From Nocardioides nematodiphilus (lineage in GTDB: Bacteria > Actinomycetota > Actinomycetes > Propionibacteriales > Nocardioidaceae), in NCBI RefSeq assembly GCF_020216525.1, contig NZ_JAIWOY010000013.1:1-64000 (forward strand): DNA of 64,000 nt, given 5' to 3'. Shown one piece after another: positions 1-9,857 of this stretch (its first letter is position 1; every line of letters starts with the position of its first letter). The notes beneath the pieces were generated by a model. That model saw only the letters and a list, made by a program, of their open reading frames with translations. It did not search any database and had not been told where the DNA came from. The translations under genes were made by a program, and so were the position numbers.

Positions 1-21
1 CGCCGGACATATATTGAGGTC

Positions 22-57
22 GAGAGCCCCATCAGACGCGAGTCTGATGGGGCTCTC
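22..57. terminator. Perfect 16-bp hairpin, probable intrinsic terminator
   Basis: A 16-bp inverted repeat (22-37 against 42-57) with a GCGA loop has no mismatch. There is no U-tract, as is usual for terminators in high-GC actinobacteria. It probably ends a transcript entering from the left, because the next gene starts just after it. Confidence 0.75.
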
Positions 58-93
58 CCGCATGTGCAGGGATATCCCGGGTACCGGGCAGCA

Positions 94-1164
94 ATGTCAC
101 GCGATCCCTGGCTCGACAACGCCAAGATGTTGCTGGTCACCTTGGTGGTGGTCGGTCACACCTGGGCGCTCCTCGCGTTCACCGGGCTGCATAACCAGCT
201 CTACGACTTCCTCTACCTGTGGCACATGCCGGCCTTCGTCATGGTCACCGGCTACCTGTCGCAACGATTCACGTACAGCCCGCAACGCGTCTGGGGCCTG
301 GTCCGCGGTCTGCTGGTGCCGTACGTGATCGTGGAGGCCGCGCTGGCCGCGTTCCGGGTCGCGGTCGGCGGCGAGGGGCCGTTCCACCATCTCTGGGTGT
401 CGCCGCACTGGCCGCTCTGGTATCTCCCGGCCGTCTTCTGCTGGCGCCTGGCGACTCCGGCGCTGCGAAGCCTCGGGCTCGCCGCGCTCCCGGTCGCGAT
501 CGCGATCAGCGTCGCCGGCGGCTACCTGGACTGGGACTACCTCGCGTTGCGTCGCATCCTCGGCTTCCTGCCGTTCTTCACGATCGGCCTCCTCGCCACC
601 CGGCAGAGCATCGAGCGGCTACGGGCCCTGCCGCGCGTCGTCCCGCTCGCCGCGCTCGTCGGCGGCTGGTTCATGACGGCCGCCATCGGGTCGTGGGGGC
701 AGACGCGCTGGCTCTACTACTCGTGGACCTATGCGCATCTCGACAGCGCCCTCCCGGCCCCGCTCACCCGTCTGCTCCTCCTGACCGCCGGTTCCATCGC
801 CGCCCTGGCGGTGCTCGCCCTGATTCCCGCTCAGCAGAGCTGGTTCACCCGGATGGGCAGCGTGAGTCTCGTCGTCTACCTCTGCCACGGCTTCGTGATC
901 AAGACGGTCAGCTACTCGGGCATTCCTGCGTGGGCGGACGACCACGGCGCCCTCGGCCTCCTCGTGACCGCGCTGGGCGCGATCGGCGTCGGTCTGTTGC
1001 TGGCGTCCCCGCCGGTCTCGACCGCCCTCCAGCGCGCGATCGATCCGCTCACGTATGCCGAGCAGCGCTTCGACGCCGCGCGCGACCTCCAGTTCCGCGC
1101 AGCGCAGATGACGCGCACGCGGCCTGCGCGCATGGCGGGAGGCTATGAGAGAGTCCCTGCGTGA
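94..1164 (+). CDS. Acyltransferase family 3 membrane protein
   Basis: Predicted integral-membrane O-acyltransferase of the acyltransferase-3 (OafA/fucose 4-O-acetylase-like) family, which acetylates cell-surface glycans or other exported molecules. The N-terminus shows the family opening, RDPWLDNAKMLLVTLVVVGH, with the conserved His at the end of the first membrane segment. About ten hydrophobic segments follow and the tail is basic. I chose ATG 94 because an in-frame GTG at 64 lies almost against the preceding hairpin and adds only an unconserved decapeptide. The stop overlaps the next start by 4 nt, so the two genes are probably co-transcribed. The acceptor substrate cannot be read from sequence. 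Confidence 0.85.
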   Translation: MSRDPWLDNAKMLLVTLVVVGHTWALLAFTGLHNQLYDFLYLWHMPAFVMVTGYLSQRFTYSPQRVWGLVRGLLVPYVIVEAALAAFRVAVGGEGPFHHLWVSPHWPLWYLPAVFCWRLATPALRSLGLAALPVAIAISVAGGYLDWDYLALRRILGFLPFFTIGLLATRQSIERLRALPRVVPLAALVGGWFMTAAIGSWGQTRWLYYSWTYAHLDSALPAPLTRLLLLTAGSIAALAVLALIPAQQSWFTRMGSVSLVVYLCHGFVIKTVSYSGIPAWADDHGALGLLVTALGAIGVGLLLASPPVSTALQRAIDPLTYAEQRFDAARDLQFRAAQMTRTRPARMAGGYERVPA

Positions 1165-2075
1165 GCGCAGGGTTCTTCGGCCTATTGGATGACATCGCCG
1201 TGCTGGCCAAGCTGGCGGCCGCGAGTGTGGACGACATCGGCGCAGCCGCGGGTCGAGCCACGGCGAAGGCCGCCGGTGTCGTCATCGATGACACCGCGGT
1301 GACCCCGCAGTACGTCCACGGCGTCACCGCCGCGCGTGAGATCCCGATCGTGAAGAAGATCGCCTGGGGATCGATGCGCAACAAGCTGCTCATCATCCTG
1401 CCGGTGGCGCTGATCCTCAGCCAGTGGGCCGATTGGGCGCTCGCCCCGATCCTGCTCGTCGGTGGCTGCTACCTCGCATACGAGGGGGCCGAGAAGGTCG
1501 CCGAGCGTCTCACCGGCCATGACGAGCACGGCCACGCCGTCAAGGAGCAGCCCTCGGAGAAGGAGCTGATCGCCGGCGCGATACGTACGGACCTGATCCT
1601 CTCGACCGAGATCATGCTGATCGCGCTCGACTCGGTCGCCGACGAGTCCTTCTGGGCACGCCTCGCGATCCTCATCGTCGTGGCGATCGCCCTGACCATC
1701 GGCGTCTACGGCGTCGTCGGCCTGATCGTCAAGATGGACGATGCCGGTCTTGCGCTCGCCGAGCGCGGGGGAGCGCTCACCCAGAAGGTCGGCCGCGGTC
1801 TGGTGCTCGCGATGCCCAAGCTGCTCGAGGTGATCTCGGTGGTCGGCATCGCGGCGATGATCTGGGTCGGCGGCCACATCATGATCAGCAGCGTGCACGA
1901 GATCGGCTGGCACTGGCCGCACGACGTGATCCACGACGTCAAGCACAGCGTCCACGGGGGGATCCAGGGCTGGCTCGTCGAGACCTTCCTCTCCGCGCTC
2001 GTCGGCCTCGTCGTGGGCGCGGTGGTGCTCGGCGCGATGCACCTGCTCCCCGAGCGTGCCGGCTCCGAAGATTGA
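1161..2075 (+). CDS. DUF808 (YedI-like) membrane protein
   Basis: A 304-aa protein of the DUF808/YedI family. The family signature opens the protein (GFFGLLDDIAVLAKLAA, then a DDIGAAAGRATAKAAGVVIDD-like stretch). About six hydrophobic segments follow, including LLIILPVALILSQW and a C-terminal ALVGLVVGAVVLGAMHLL. Function is unknown; family members are inner-membrane proteins sometimes suggested to be transporters. The GTG start overlaps the acyltransferase stop (GTGA), which supports translational coupling. A gap of about 100 nt with a folded leader separates it from ahcY, so ahcY probably has its own signals. Confidence 0.85.
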   Translation: MSAGFFGLLDDIAVLAKLAAASVDDIGAAAGRATAKAAGVVIDDTAVTPQYVHGVTAAREIPIVKKIAWGSMRNKLLIILPVALILSQWADWALAPILLVGGCYLAYEGAEKVAERLTGHDEHGHAVKEQPSEKELIAGAIRTDLILSTEIMLIALDSVADESFWARLAILIVVAIALTIGVYGVVGLIVKMDDAGLALAERGGALTQKVGRGLVLAMPKLLEVISVVGIAAMIWVGGHIMISSVHEIGWHWPHDVIHDVKHSVHGGIQGWLVETFLSALVGLVVGAVVLGAMHLLPERAGSED

Positions 2076-2091
2076 GACGCCACTGACCCTG

Positions 2092-2142
2092 GCATCTACG
2101 CTTGGCAGGTCCGCGTGGGAGATCCCGCCAGAGCGCAGATGC
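2092..2142 (+). promoter_or_regulatory. Structured 5' leader of ahcY
   Basis: Nested pairings can be drawn: GCATCT (2092-2097) with AGATGC (2137-2142), CGCT (2099-2102) with AGCG (2132-2135), TGGC (2103-2106) with GCCA (2127-2130), and an inner GGG/CCC hairpin with an AGAT loop (2117-2126). The element ends about 25 nt before the AAGGAG ribosome-binding site. It may be a cis-regulatory RNA for ahcY or a terminator of the upstream gene. I do not recognise the SAH-riboswitch consensus in it. Confidence 0.4.
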
Positions 2143-2179
2143 GCGACGCAGACGCCCTCCGTGTCCAAGGAGAACACTC

Positions 2180-3631
<1,452 letters not shown>

Positions 3632-3640
3632 GCGATCGCG

Positions 3641-3675
3641 AGAACGGCCCCGACGCGATGCGTCGGGGCCGTTCT
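3641..3675. terminator. Bidirectional terminator between ahcY and the SGNH hydrolase
   Basis: A perfect 16-bp stem (3641-3656 with 3660-3675) with a GAT loop sits between two converging genes. It starts 10 nt after the ahcY stop and ends 15 nt from the stop of the minus-strand hydrolase, so it can serve both transcripts. Confidence 0.9.
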
Positions 3676-3689
3676 GCGTCGGTGGAGGC

Positions 3690-4487
3690 TCAGGCGGCGG
3701 CGGTCATCGCGGGCAGGTAGGCGCCCGACTGGCCGGCGGCGAACGGGTGGTAGCTGACGTGCGGGGTCAGGAAGTTCGTCGAGTGCAGCCAGGAGTCGCT
3801 GTCGCAGATCTCGTGCGCATTGGCGAAGGCCGCGCGCACATCGGCGAACCTGAAGTTGCTGTGCGCGCCGACCGCGGTCGAGATGACGCTGTCGAGCACG
3901 TCGGCCGCCTCGTTGATCTTCGTCCGGTCATCGGTCGAGAGGCCGACGCAGGTCGACGACTTCGCGAGGTCGTAGAACCGCGGGTAGCCGAGCACCACCA
4001 CGTGCGCGTTCGGGGCCTTCGCCCGGATGTTGTTGTACGTCGTGTTCAGCAGGCCGGGCAGGGTGTTGCGCATGTACGTCTCGGCGGCGCTCAGCTCGCT
4101 CACGCAGGTCGCGGTCGAGCCGAGGATGCAGTCCTCCATGGTGCTGGCGAAGCCGGCGTCGTTGCCGCCGACCGAGATCGAGACCAGCGTCGTCGACGAG
4201 GTGAGCGAGGAGAGCTGGGAGGAGTTCACGCTCGCCGTGGTCGCGCCTGAGCAGGCGACGAAGGAGAACGACGACGGCGCATGCGCGTTCGCCCACAGCT
4301 GCGGGTAGGCGTTGGGGCTGCGATCACATGACCCGCTCTCCGAGCCGGCGCCCACGCCGGCGGAGTACGAGTCGCCGAGCGCGACGTAGTTGATGGTGGC
4401 GGCCGAGGCCGGGGAGGCGAGGAGCCCCATGAGCAACGCGATGACGGCGGTGATGACGAGAGGCGCTCCGAGGCGCAGGCGGGTCAT
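3690..4487 (-). CDS. Secreted SGNH/GDSL-family hydrolase
   Basis: Exported esterase or lipase of the SGNH fold (265 aa). A cleavable signal peptide covers about residues 1-30 (basic MTRLRLG, hydrophobic core, ASPASA cleavage motif). Block I is GDSYSAG with the nucleophile Ser near residue 40, block III is GGNDAGF, and block V HPFAAGQ carries the catalytic His near the C-terminus. Six Cys suggest three disulfides, as in the Streptomyces GDSL lipase/phospholipase A1 enzymes. ATG 4487 begins the signal peptide; a longer in-frame start at 4571 would overlap the mtrA promoter region. It is transcribed divergently from mtrA. The natural substrate is unknown. Confidence 0.9.
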   Translation of the reverse strand: MTRLRLGAPLVITAVIALLMGLLASPASAATINYVALGDSYSAGVGAGSESGSCDRSPNAYPQLWANAHAPSSFSFVACSGATTASVNSSQLSSLTSSTTLVSISVGGNDAGFASTMEDCILGSTATCVSELSAAETYMRNTLPGLLNTTYNNIRAKAPNAHVVVLGYPRFYDLAKSSTCVGLSTDDRTKINEAADVLDSVISTAVGAHSNFRFADVRAAFANAHEICDSDSWLHSTNFLTPHVSYHPFAAGQSGAYLPAMTAAA

Positions 4488-4618
4488 GGCTCGAACGATG
4501 GCAGGGCGGACGGCCGTGTGGGAAGGATCACAGTCCAACTTTTCGGCAGATCGGCCTACAACGTACGGCATTGCGGCGTAGTGCGGTCCTGGAGCGATCC
4601 CTGAGGCACAATCGGACC

Positions 4619-5311
4619 GTGCCGAACGAGAACACCCGAGGACGCATCCTCGTCGTCGACGACGATGCCTCGCTCGCCGAGATGCTCTCGATCGTCCTGG
4701 GGCAGGAGGGCTTCGACTCCACGGTCGTCCACCGCGGCGACCAGGCGCTCGAGGCGTTCCACCGCTACAAGCCGGACGTGGTGCTGCTCGACCTCATGCT
4801 GCCCGGCATCGACGGCATCGAGGTGTGCCGCCAGATCCGGCGCGAGTCCGGTGTCCCGATCGTGATGCTCACCGCGAAGGGCGACACCGGCGACGTCGTG
4901 GTCGGGCTCGAGGCCGGCGCCGACGACTACGTCGTCAAGCCGTTCAAGCCCAAGGAGCTCATCGCCCGGATCAAGGCGCGCGTACGCCGGTTCGACGCCG
5001 TGGACACCGAGCCGCTCACCATCGGCGACCTCACCATCGACGTCACCGGCCATACCGTCTCCCGCGGCGGGGTGGCGATCAACCTGACCCCGCTCGAGTT
5101 CGACCTGCTGGTCTGCCTGGCCCGCAAGCCGAACCAGGTCTTCTCCCGTGACGTGCTCCTGGAGCAGGTCTGGGGCTACCGGCACGCGGCCGACACCCGG
5201 CTCGTCAACGTCCATGTCCAGCGCCTGCGCTCGAAGGTGGAGCACGACCCCGAGGCGCCGGAGATCGTCGTGACCGTGCGCGGCGTCGGCTACAAGGCCG
5301 GCAGCGTCTAG
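4619..5311 (+). CDS. mtrA: Two-component response regulator MtrA
   Basis: OmpR/PhoB-class regulator (230 aa) whose actinobacterial orthologues coordinate cell division, cell-wall turnover and osmotic responses. The receiver domain holds the acidic pocket VVDDDAS and the phospho-acceptor Asp58 in VLLDLMLPG, with the conserved Lys in LTAKG. A winged-helix output domain follows (LTPLEFDLLVCLARKPNQVF, then VNVHVQRLRSKVE). GTG 4619 is preferred: the upstream in-frame TTG adds a non-conserved arginine-rich leader. mtrB starts 4 nt after the stop and lpqB overlaps mtrB, the conserved three-gene operon. Confidence 0.96.
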   Translation: MPNENTRGRILVVDDDASLAEMLSIVLGQEGFDSTVVHRGDQALEAFHRYKPDVVLLDLMLPGIDGIEVCRQIRRESGVPIVMLTAKGDTGDVVVGLEAGADDYVVKPFKPKELIARIKARVRRFDAVDTEPLTIGDLTIDVTGHTVSRGGVAINLTPLEFDLLVCLARKPNQVFSRDVLLEQVWGYRHAADTRLVNVHVQRLRSKVEHDPEAPEIVVTVRGVGYKAGSV

Positions 5312-5315
5312 GCCC

Positions 5316-6965
5316 ATGTTCCGCTCCCGCGGACGAGGCGCCCTGCGACACACCTGGACCTTCTGGCGCCGCTCCATCCAGGCCCGCGTCGTCGTCGCGA
5401 CGGTGCTGCTGTCGATCCTCGCGGTCGGTGCGGTCGGCTGGTTCCTCAGCCAGCAGGTCCGCTCCGGCCTGCTCGAGCACCGGGTCTCCCTGGTCACCGC
5501 CGAAGCCGCCAACGAGGTCCGCGACGCCCGCAGCCGGCTCAGTGCGACACCGGGCATCGACGTGGACGCCTCGGGGGAGCGGCGAGACCTGGTCGGCCCG
5601 ATCATCCAGCGCGGCCTCACCCGCGGCTTCGACGTCGTGCTCGCCGGCCCGATCGAGCCGAGCAGCGACGGCCGCATCGTCGACGGTGGCGCGGAGTTCA
5701 CCCCGTCGCTCGACATCAGCAGCATCCCGCTGAGCCTCGAGAGGCACTTCGCCGACCCCGGGGCGGCGACCGCGTGGACCTACGCCCAGATCCGCAGCGA
5801 GTCCTTCGGGCAGATCACCTCGGCGGTGCCGGGGATCGCGGTCGGCTCCCAGGTCGTGCTGCCGGCCGACGGCCACACGTACACGCTCTACTTCCTCTTC
5901 CCGCTGCAGAACGAGCAGGACACCCTGCAGCTGGTGCTGCGCGCGATGGCGTTCGCGGCCGTGCTGCTCGTCCTGCTCGTCGCCGGGGTCGCCTGGCTGG
6001 TCGCTCGCCAGGTCGTCACCCCGATCCGGCTGGCTCGTCAGGTCGCGGAGCGCCTCGCGGCCGGGCAGCTCACCGAGCGGCTCCGCGTCACCGGCGAGGA
6101 CGACCTCGCCCGCCTGGCGGTCTCCTTCAACCAGATGGCGACCTCGCTGCAGACGCAGATCCGCCAGCTCGAGGAGCTCTCCGGCGTCCAGCGGCGCTTC
6201 ACCTCCGACGTCTCCCACGAGCTGCGCACGCCGCTCACGACGGTGCGGATGGCGAGCGAGGTGCTCTACGACGCGCGTGACACCTTCGACCCCGCCACCG
6301 CACGTGCCGCCGAACTGCTGCAGAGCGAGCTGGACCGGTTCGAGCGGTTGCTGGTCGACCTGCTCGAGATCAGCCGCTTCGACGCCGGCGCGGCCCGGCT
6401 CGAGACCGACAGTGTCGACCTGGTCACCGTCGTGCGCCGCGTCATCGAGGACTCCGTCCGGCTCGCCGAGCAGCGGCAGGTGGCGCTGCGCATCCACGAG
6501 CCTGGGCATCCCTGCCTGGCCGAGGCGGACGTACGCCGCGTGGAGCGGATCGTGCGCAACCTGGTCGGCAACGCGATCGACCACGCCGGCACCTCCGACC
6601 ACATCGACATCTACGTCGACGGCGACGAGCACAGCGCCGCCGTCGCGGTCCGCGACCACGGCGTGGGCCTCGCGCCGGGGGAGTCGGCGATGGTCTTCAA
6701 CCGCTTCTGGCGGGCCGACCCGGCCCGCGCCCGGACTACCGGCGGCACCGGACTGGGCCTCTCGATCTCGCTGGAGGACAGCCAGCTGCACGGCGGCTGG
6801 CTGCAGGCGTGGGGCAAGCCCGGCGAGGGCGCACAGTTCCGCCTGACCCTCCCGCGTCGTACCGGCGCTCCGCTGCGCCGCAGCCCGATCCCACTGGTCC
6901 CGCGCGACGCGGGCCCCGACGCGCGACGCGAGGCCGCCACCGGAGCGAGCGAGGGGGAGCGATGA
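5316..6965 (+). CDS. mtrB: Sensor histidine kinase MtrB
   Basis: Membrane kinase partner of MtrA (549 aa). It has a first membrane segment near residues 27-50 (VVVATVLLSILAVGAVGWFL), an extracytoplasmic sensor region of about 155 residues, a second segment (AFAAVLLVLLVAGVAWLVA), and a HAMP linker. The HisKA box SHELRTPLTTVR has the phospho-accepting His at about residue 301. The ATPase domain shows the N-box RNLVGNAIDHAG, and GTGLGLSIS. It overlaps lpqB by 4 nt (ATGA). In relatives, LpqB interacts with the MtrB sensor domain, which fits the coupled arrangement. Confidence 0.96.
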   Translation: MFRSRGRGALRHTWTFWRRSIQARVVVATVLLSILAVGAVGWFLSQQVRSGLLEHRVSLVTAEAANEVRDARSRLSATPGIDVDASGERRDLVGPIIQRGLTRGFDVVLAGPIEPSSDGRIVDGGAEFTPSLDISSIPLSLERHFADPGAATAWTYAQIRSESFGQITSAVPGIAVGSQVVLPADGHTYTLYFLFPLQNEQDTLQLVLRAMAFAAVLLVLLVAGVAWLVARQVVTPIRLARQVAERLAAGQLTERLRVTGEDDLARLAVSFNQMATSLQTQIRQLEELSGVQRRFTSDVSHELRTPLTTVRMASEVLYDARDTFDPATARAAELLQSELDRFERLLVDLLEISRFDAGAARLETDSVDLVTVVRRVIEDSVRLAEQRQVALRIHEPGHPCLAEADVRRVERIVRNLVGNAIDHAGTSDHIDIYVDGDEHSAAVAVRDHGVGLAPGESAMVFNRFWRADPARARTTGGTGLGLSISLEDSQLHGGWLQAWGKPGEGAQFRLTLPRRTGAPLRRSPIPLVPRDAGPDARREAATGASEGER

Positions 6966-8707
6966 GACGCCTCCTCCTCGTGGGGCTCACCCTCGTGGCC
7001 CTGCTGCTCACCGGCTGCGGCCCCTCGATGCCGACCGCCGGCCCGGTCGTGGAGATCGGCCAGATCAACGGCGCGACCCCCGACACCGGCTTCGCGATCG
7101 CTCCGCGGGCGCCGCAGAAGGGCGCCTCGCCGGCCGAGGTCGTGCAGGGCTTCCTGGACGCGATGCAGGCGACCCCGATCCAGACGACGACGGCCCGGAA
7201 GTTCCTCTCCGCCGATCTCGCGGAGTCCTGGGATCCTCAGCGTCAGACCATCACGTACGGCGACGTGAGCCCGCCGCACGGCTCCTCGGTCGTGGCCGTC
7301 GACCTCCAGGGCGCCAACCGGCTCGACGCCCAGGGGAGCTGGCAGGGCGAGGTCGGCGTCCCGGACTCGCAGCTCCACTTCGCGATGGTGCGCGAGCAGG
7401 GTCAGTGGCGGATCTCCTCGGCTCCCAACGCGCTGATCGTGCCGCAGTCCTGGTTCGACGACCGCTTCACCCAGGTCTCGCTCTACTACTTCGATCCGAC
7501 CGGCCGCATCCTCGTGCCCGAGCCGGTCTTCGTGCCGCTGGGCACCCAGCTGCCCACCGCGCTCGTCCGCGCGCTCGTGGCCGGCCCCAGCGACCTGCTG
7601 GCCGGGGTGGTGCGTACCTTCCTCCCCTCGGGCGTCAGTGCGGGGCTCTCCGTCCCGGTCGACGCCGACGGCGTCGCCTCGGTGGACCTCAAGGGCGATG
7701 TCGGCCAGCAGAGCGAGCATGCGCTGCGGCTGATGACGGCCCAGCTCACCTGGACCCTGCGTCAGGACGCGGACATCCGGGCGATCCGGCTCGTCGTCGA
7801 CGGGCGGCCCGTCGAGGAGCTGTCCAACGGCACCATCCAGATCGGCGCGGGCAGCCAGTACGACCCGGCCGGCTACGCCACCAGCGACCACCTCTTCGGG
7901 GTCGCCGACGGCGCCGGCGTCGAGACGATCATCGATCCGAGCCGGGGCGCGGCCCATGTCGACCCGCTCCCGAGCGAGCTGGGCAAGGGCGTCCCGCCGA
8001 TCCGCAGCGTGGCCGTGAACTTCACGGCGACCATCGGCGCCGCGGTCACCGCCGACGGCCACGAGCTGCACGAGGTGAAGCTGCAGCCCGGCGAGCCCAG
8101 TCACTCCCGGATGACCGGCACGGACCTGCTCCAGCCCGCCTGGGACTTCGCCGACCGGCTCTGGGAGATCGACCGCACCTCGCGGGGCGCGGTCGTCCAC
8201 GTCGGCGAGGCGGGCACCGGTGCTCCGATGCGCCGCGTGGTCGTCCCGGGCGTGACCGGGCAGGACGTCCGGCGCTTCCTCGTCGCACGCGACGGCTCGC
8301 GACTGGTGGCGCTCGTGCGGCGCCCGGAGGGCGACCGGGTCGTCGCCAGCCGGATCGTGAGCAGCGACCAGGGCCGGGTCCTGGGCGCGGTCGGCTCGCA
8401 GGTGATCTCCGATCTCGGCGACGGTGCGCGGATCCGCGACATCGGCTGGCACACGCCCACCTCGGTGGTGACGCTGCAGCAGCTCTCCGGGACCGCGCTC
8501 ATCCGTACGGTCTCGGTGGACGGCGCCATCGCCGGGTTCCCGGCGGTGACGCTGACGGTCGGCGACCGGCTCCTGTCCCTCGCGTCCTCGCCGGTGGCCC
8601 GCCAGGCACTCTTCGGCGTCACCCCGAACGCGCTCGTCAACCTCTCCGGCAACGCGCAGGACACCGTCCTGTCGTCGCCGGTGGAGACCTTCGGATACGT
8701 CGGCTGA
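6962..8707 (+). CDS. lpqB: Lipoprotein LpqB
   Basis: Cell-surface lipoprotein (581 aa) that modulates MtrAB signalling in actinobacteria. A type-II signal peptide ends in the lipobox LLTGC, so the mature protein starts at the lipidated Cys within the first 20 residues. A GerMN-type module lies in the middle, and the C-terminal half is the LpqB beta-propeller region. ATG 6962 overlaps the mtrB stop by 4 nt and is the only start giving a lipoprotein signal; an in-frame start about 150 nt upstream lies within mtrB. A gap of 63 nt precedes comF. Confidence 0.95.
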   Translation: MRRLLLVGLTLVALLLTGCGPSMPTAGPVVEIGQINGATPDTGFAIAPRAPQKGASPAEVVQGFLDAMQATPIQTTTARKFLSADLAESWDPQRQTITYGDVSPPHGSSVVAVDLQGANRLDAQGSWQGEVGVPDSQLHFAMVREQGQWRISSAPNALIVPQSWFDDRFTQVSLYYFDPTGRILVPEPVFVPLGTQLPTALVRALVAGPSDLLAGVVRTFLPSGVSAGLSVPVDADGVASVDLKGDVGQQSEHALRLMTAQLTWTLRQDADIRAIRLVVDGRPVEELSNGTIQIGAGSQYDPAGYATSDHLFGVADGAGVETIIDPSRGAAHVDPLPSELGKGVPPIRSVAVNFTATIGAAVTADGHELHEVKLQPGEPSHSRMTGTDLLQPAWDFADRLWEIDRTSRGAVVHVGEAGTGAPMRRVVVPGVTGQDVRRFLVARDGSRLVALVRRPEGDRVVASRIVSSDQGRVLGAVGSQVISDLGDGARIRDIGWHTPTSVVTLQQLSGTALIRTVSVDGAIAGFPAVTLTVGDRLLSLASSPVARQALFGVTPNALVNLSGNAQDTVLSSPVETFGYVG

Positions 8708-8770
8708 CGCTTCTCCACAGGCCCGCGGACGGCGGTTGCCCGGCTCGCCCGGGGCTGCTCTGATCGGGGG

Positions 8771-9523
8771 ATGAGCCTGCGCGACGCGTACGCGGATCTG
8801 GTGCTCGGCTCGTCGTGCCTGGGGTGCGGCGTGCCCGGACGGATGCTGTGCGCTGCCTGCCGCGGCATGCTGCCCGACAGCGCACGGGAGGTGCGCCCGG
8901 TGCCGTGCCCGCCGGGGCTCGCGCCGAGCACGGCGGCCGCCGCGTACGACGGGCTGGTCAAGGAGATGGTGATCGGCCTCAAGGAGCGGCAGCTGCTCGC
9001 CCTGGCCCGACCGTTGGGCGACCTGCTCGCGCTCGCGGTGGCGCGTCACGTGGACGCGCTGCCTCCGGCGGCCGTGGTCCTGGTCCCGGTGCCGTCGCGC
9101 GCCGCCAGCGTGCGCAGCCGTGGCCTCGACAGCACCCGTGCACTGGCGAGCCGTGCCGCGGTCTCGCTGCGCGCCACCGGGGCGTCGCGCGGCGCCGACG
9201 TCACGGTCGCCGCCCTGCTCCGCACCCGGCCCGGTCTGCAGGACCAGGCGGGACTCGACGCGATGCAGCGTGCTGCCAACCTCGCCGGCGCCCTGACCTG
9301 CCCGGCGCCCGCCCTGCGACGGCTCGCCCGGCGGCACCGCGAGGCGGTCGTGATCGTGTGCGACGACGTCATCACCACGGGTGCGACCGCCCGCGAGGCG
9401 CAGCGCGCGCTCGCCGTCGCCGGGCTGCCGATCGCCGGCATCGCGGCCGTCGCGGCGACCGAGCGGCGCCGACATCTGGACACTCGCCGTGTTTGTCTTT
9501 CGTTCACCGACGTTGCGCACTAA
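8771..9523 (+). CDS. ComF-family phosphoribosyltransferase
   Basis: ComF-type protein (250 aa) combining an N-terminal zinc-finger-like region (CLGCG, then CAAC) with a type-I phosphoribosyltransferase fold. The PRPP-binding loop reads VCDDVITTGATARE, preceded by typical ComF features: an LK near LKERQL and LVPVPSR. In naturally competent bacteria ComF acts in DNA uptake; in actinobacteria the role is unclear. The gene keeps the mycobacterial order lpqB-comF-hpf. The purine-rich GATCGGGGG before ATG 8771 is the ribosome-binding site. The opposite strand carries a 995-codon open frame across this region, which is a codon-bias shadow. Confidence 0.88.
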   Translation: MSLRDAYADLVLGSSCLGCGVPGRMLCAACRGMLPDSAREVRPVPCPPGLAPSTAAAAYDGLVKEMVIGLKERQLLALARPLGDLLALAVARHVDALPPAAVVLVPVPSRAASVRSRGLDSTRALASRAAVSLRATGASRGADVTVAALLRTRPGLQDQAGLDAMQRAANLAGALTCPAPALRRLARRHREAVVIVCDDVITTGATAREAQRALAVAGLPIAGIAAVAATERRRHLDTRRVCLSFTDVAH

Positions 9524-9529
9524 CGTCTG

Positions 9530-9850
9530 TGTATGGAGTCCGTCCGGGTCCGTGGTTGCGTCGCTCAGACGCCCGGGTTCCGGGCGCGTGAGCGGCAAGC
9601 CGATGCCAGTCGCAGGCGAAACGGTCCACGTAACCCCAGTGATGGGGGAGCACGGTGCGGCTTAGTCGTAAGTCCTGCCCCGGCCTCGTCGTCAGATACG
9701 GCGAGGCCCCGGGAGACGGTGGCGTGGCACCAAGCCGCCAAACCGCTGCAGGCGAGTGTGGGGTCGAAGACCAGGTCGGCCGGGCGGACTCCTCTCCTTC
9801 GAGGTCTGCGAGACCTCGATCCCAATCCGGCCTGATGCCGGGCTACAGGA
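9530..9850 (+). ncRNA. Long structured hpf leader, candidate raiA-motif RNA
   Basis: The 334-nt gap before hpf holds no convincing gene but is rich in hairpins: CGCTCA/TGAGCG plus CGCCCGG/CCGGGCG (9562-9594), CCCC/GGGG around AGTGAT (9634-9647), GGCCTCG/CGAGGCC (9682-9708), a perfect 8-bp CGAGGTCT/AGACCTCG (9800-9818), and CCGGC/GCCGG (9827-9841) just before the AGGAGG. A large conserved RNA, the raiA motif, is known upstream of hpf/raiA genes in Firmicutes and Actinobacteria. Position, length and hairpin density fit, but I could not check the consensus. The exact ends are estimates. Confidence 0.55.
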
Positions 9851-9857
9851 GGTTCAC

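Noticed and set aside
2092-2142. Known SAH or SAM riboswitch
   Set aside because: The pairing pattern is different and no consensus sequence block was recognised; kept only as an unclassified leader.
6611-9598. 995-codon open frame on the minus strand across lpqB and comF
   Set aside because: Arg/Gly/Asp-rich translation without motifs, antisense to genes with clear family signatures; a third-position GC artefact.
9541-9835. Small proteins in the hpf leader
   Set aside because: Open frames there are short, overlap hairpins, and lack ribosome-binding sites.
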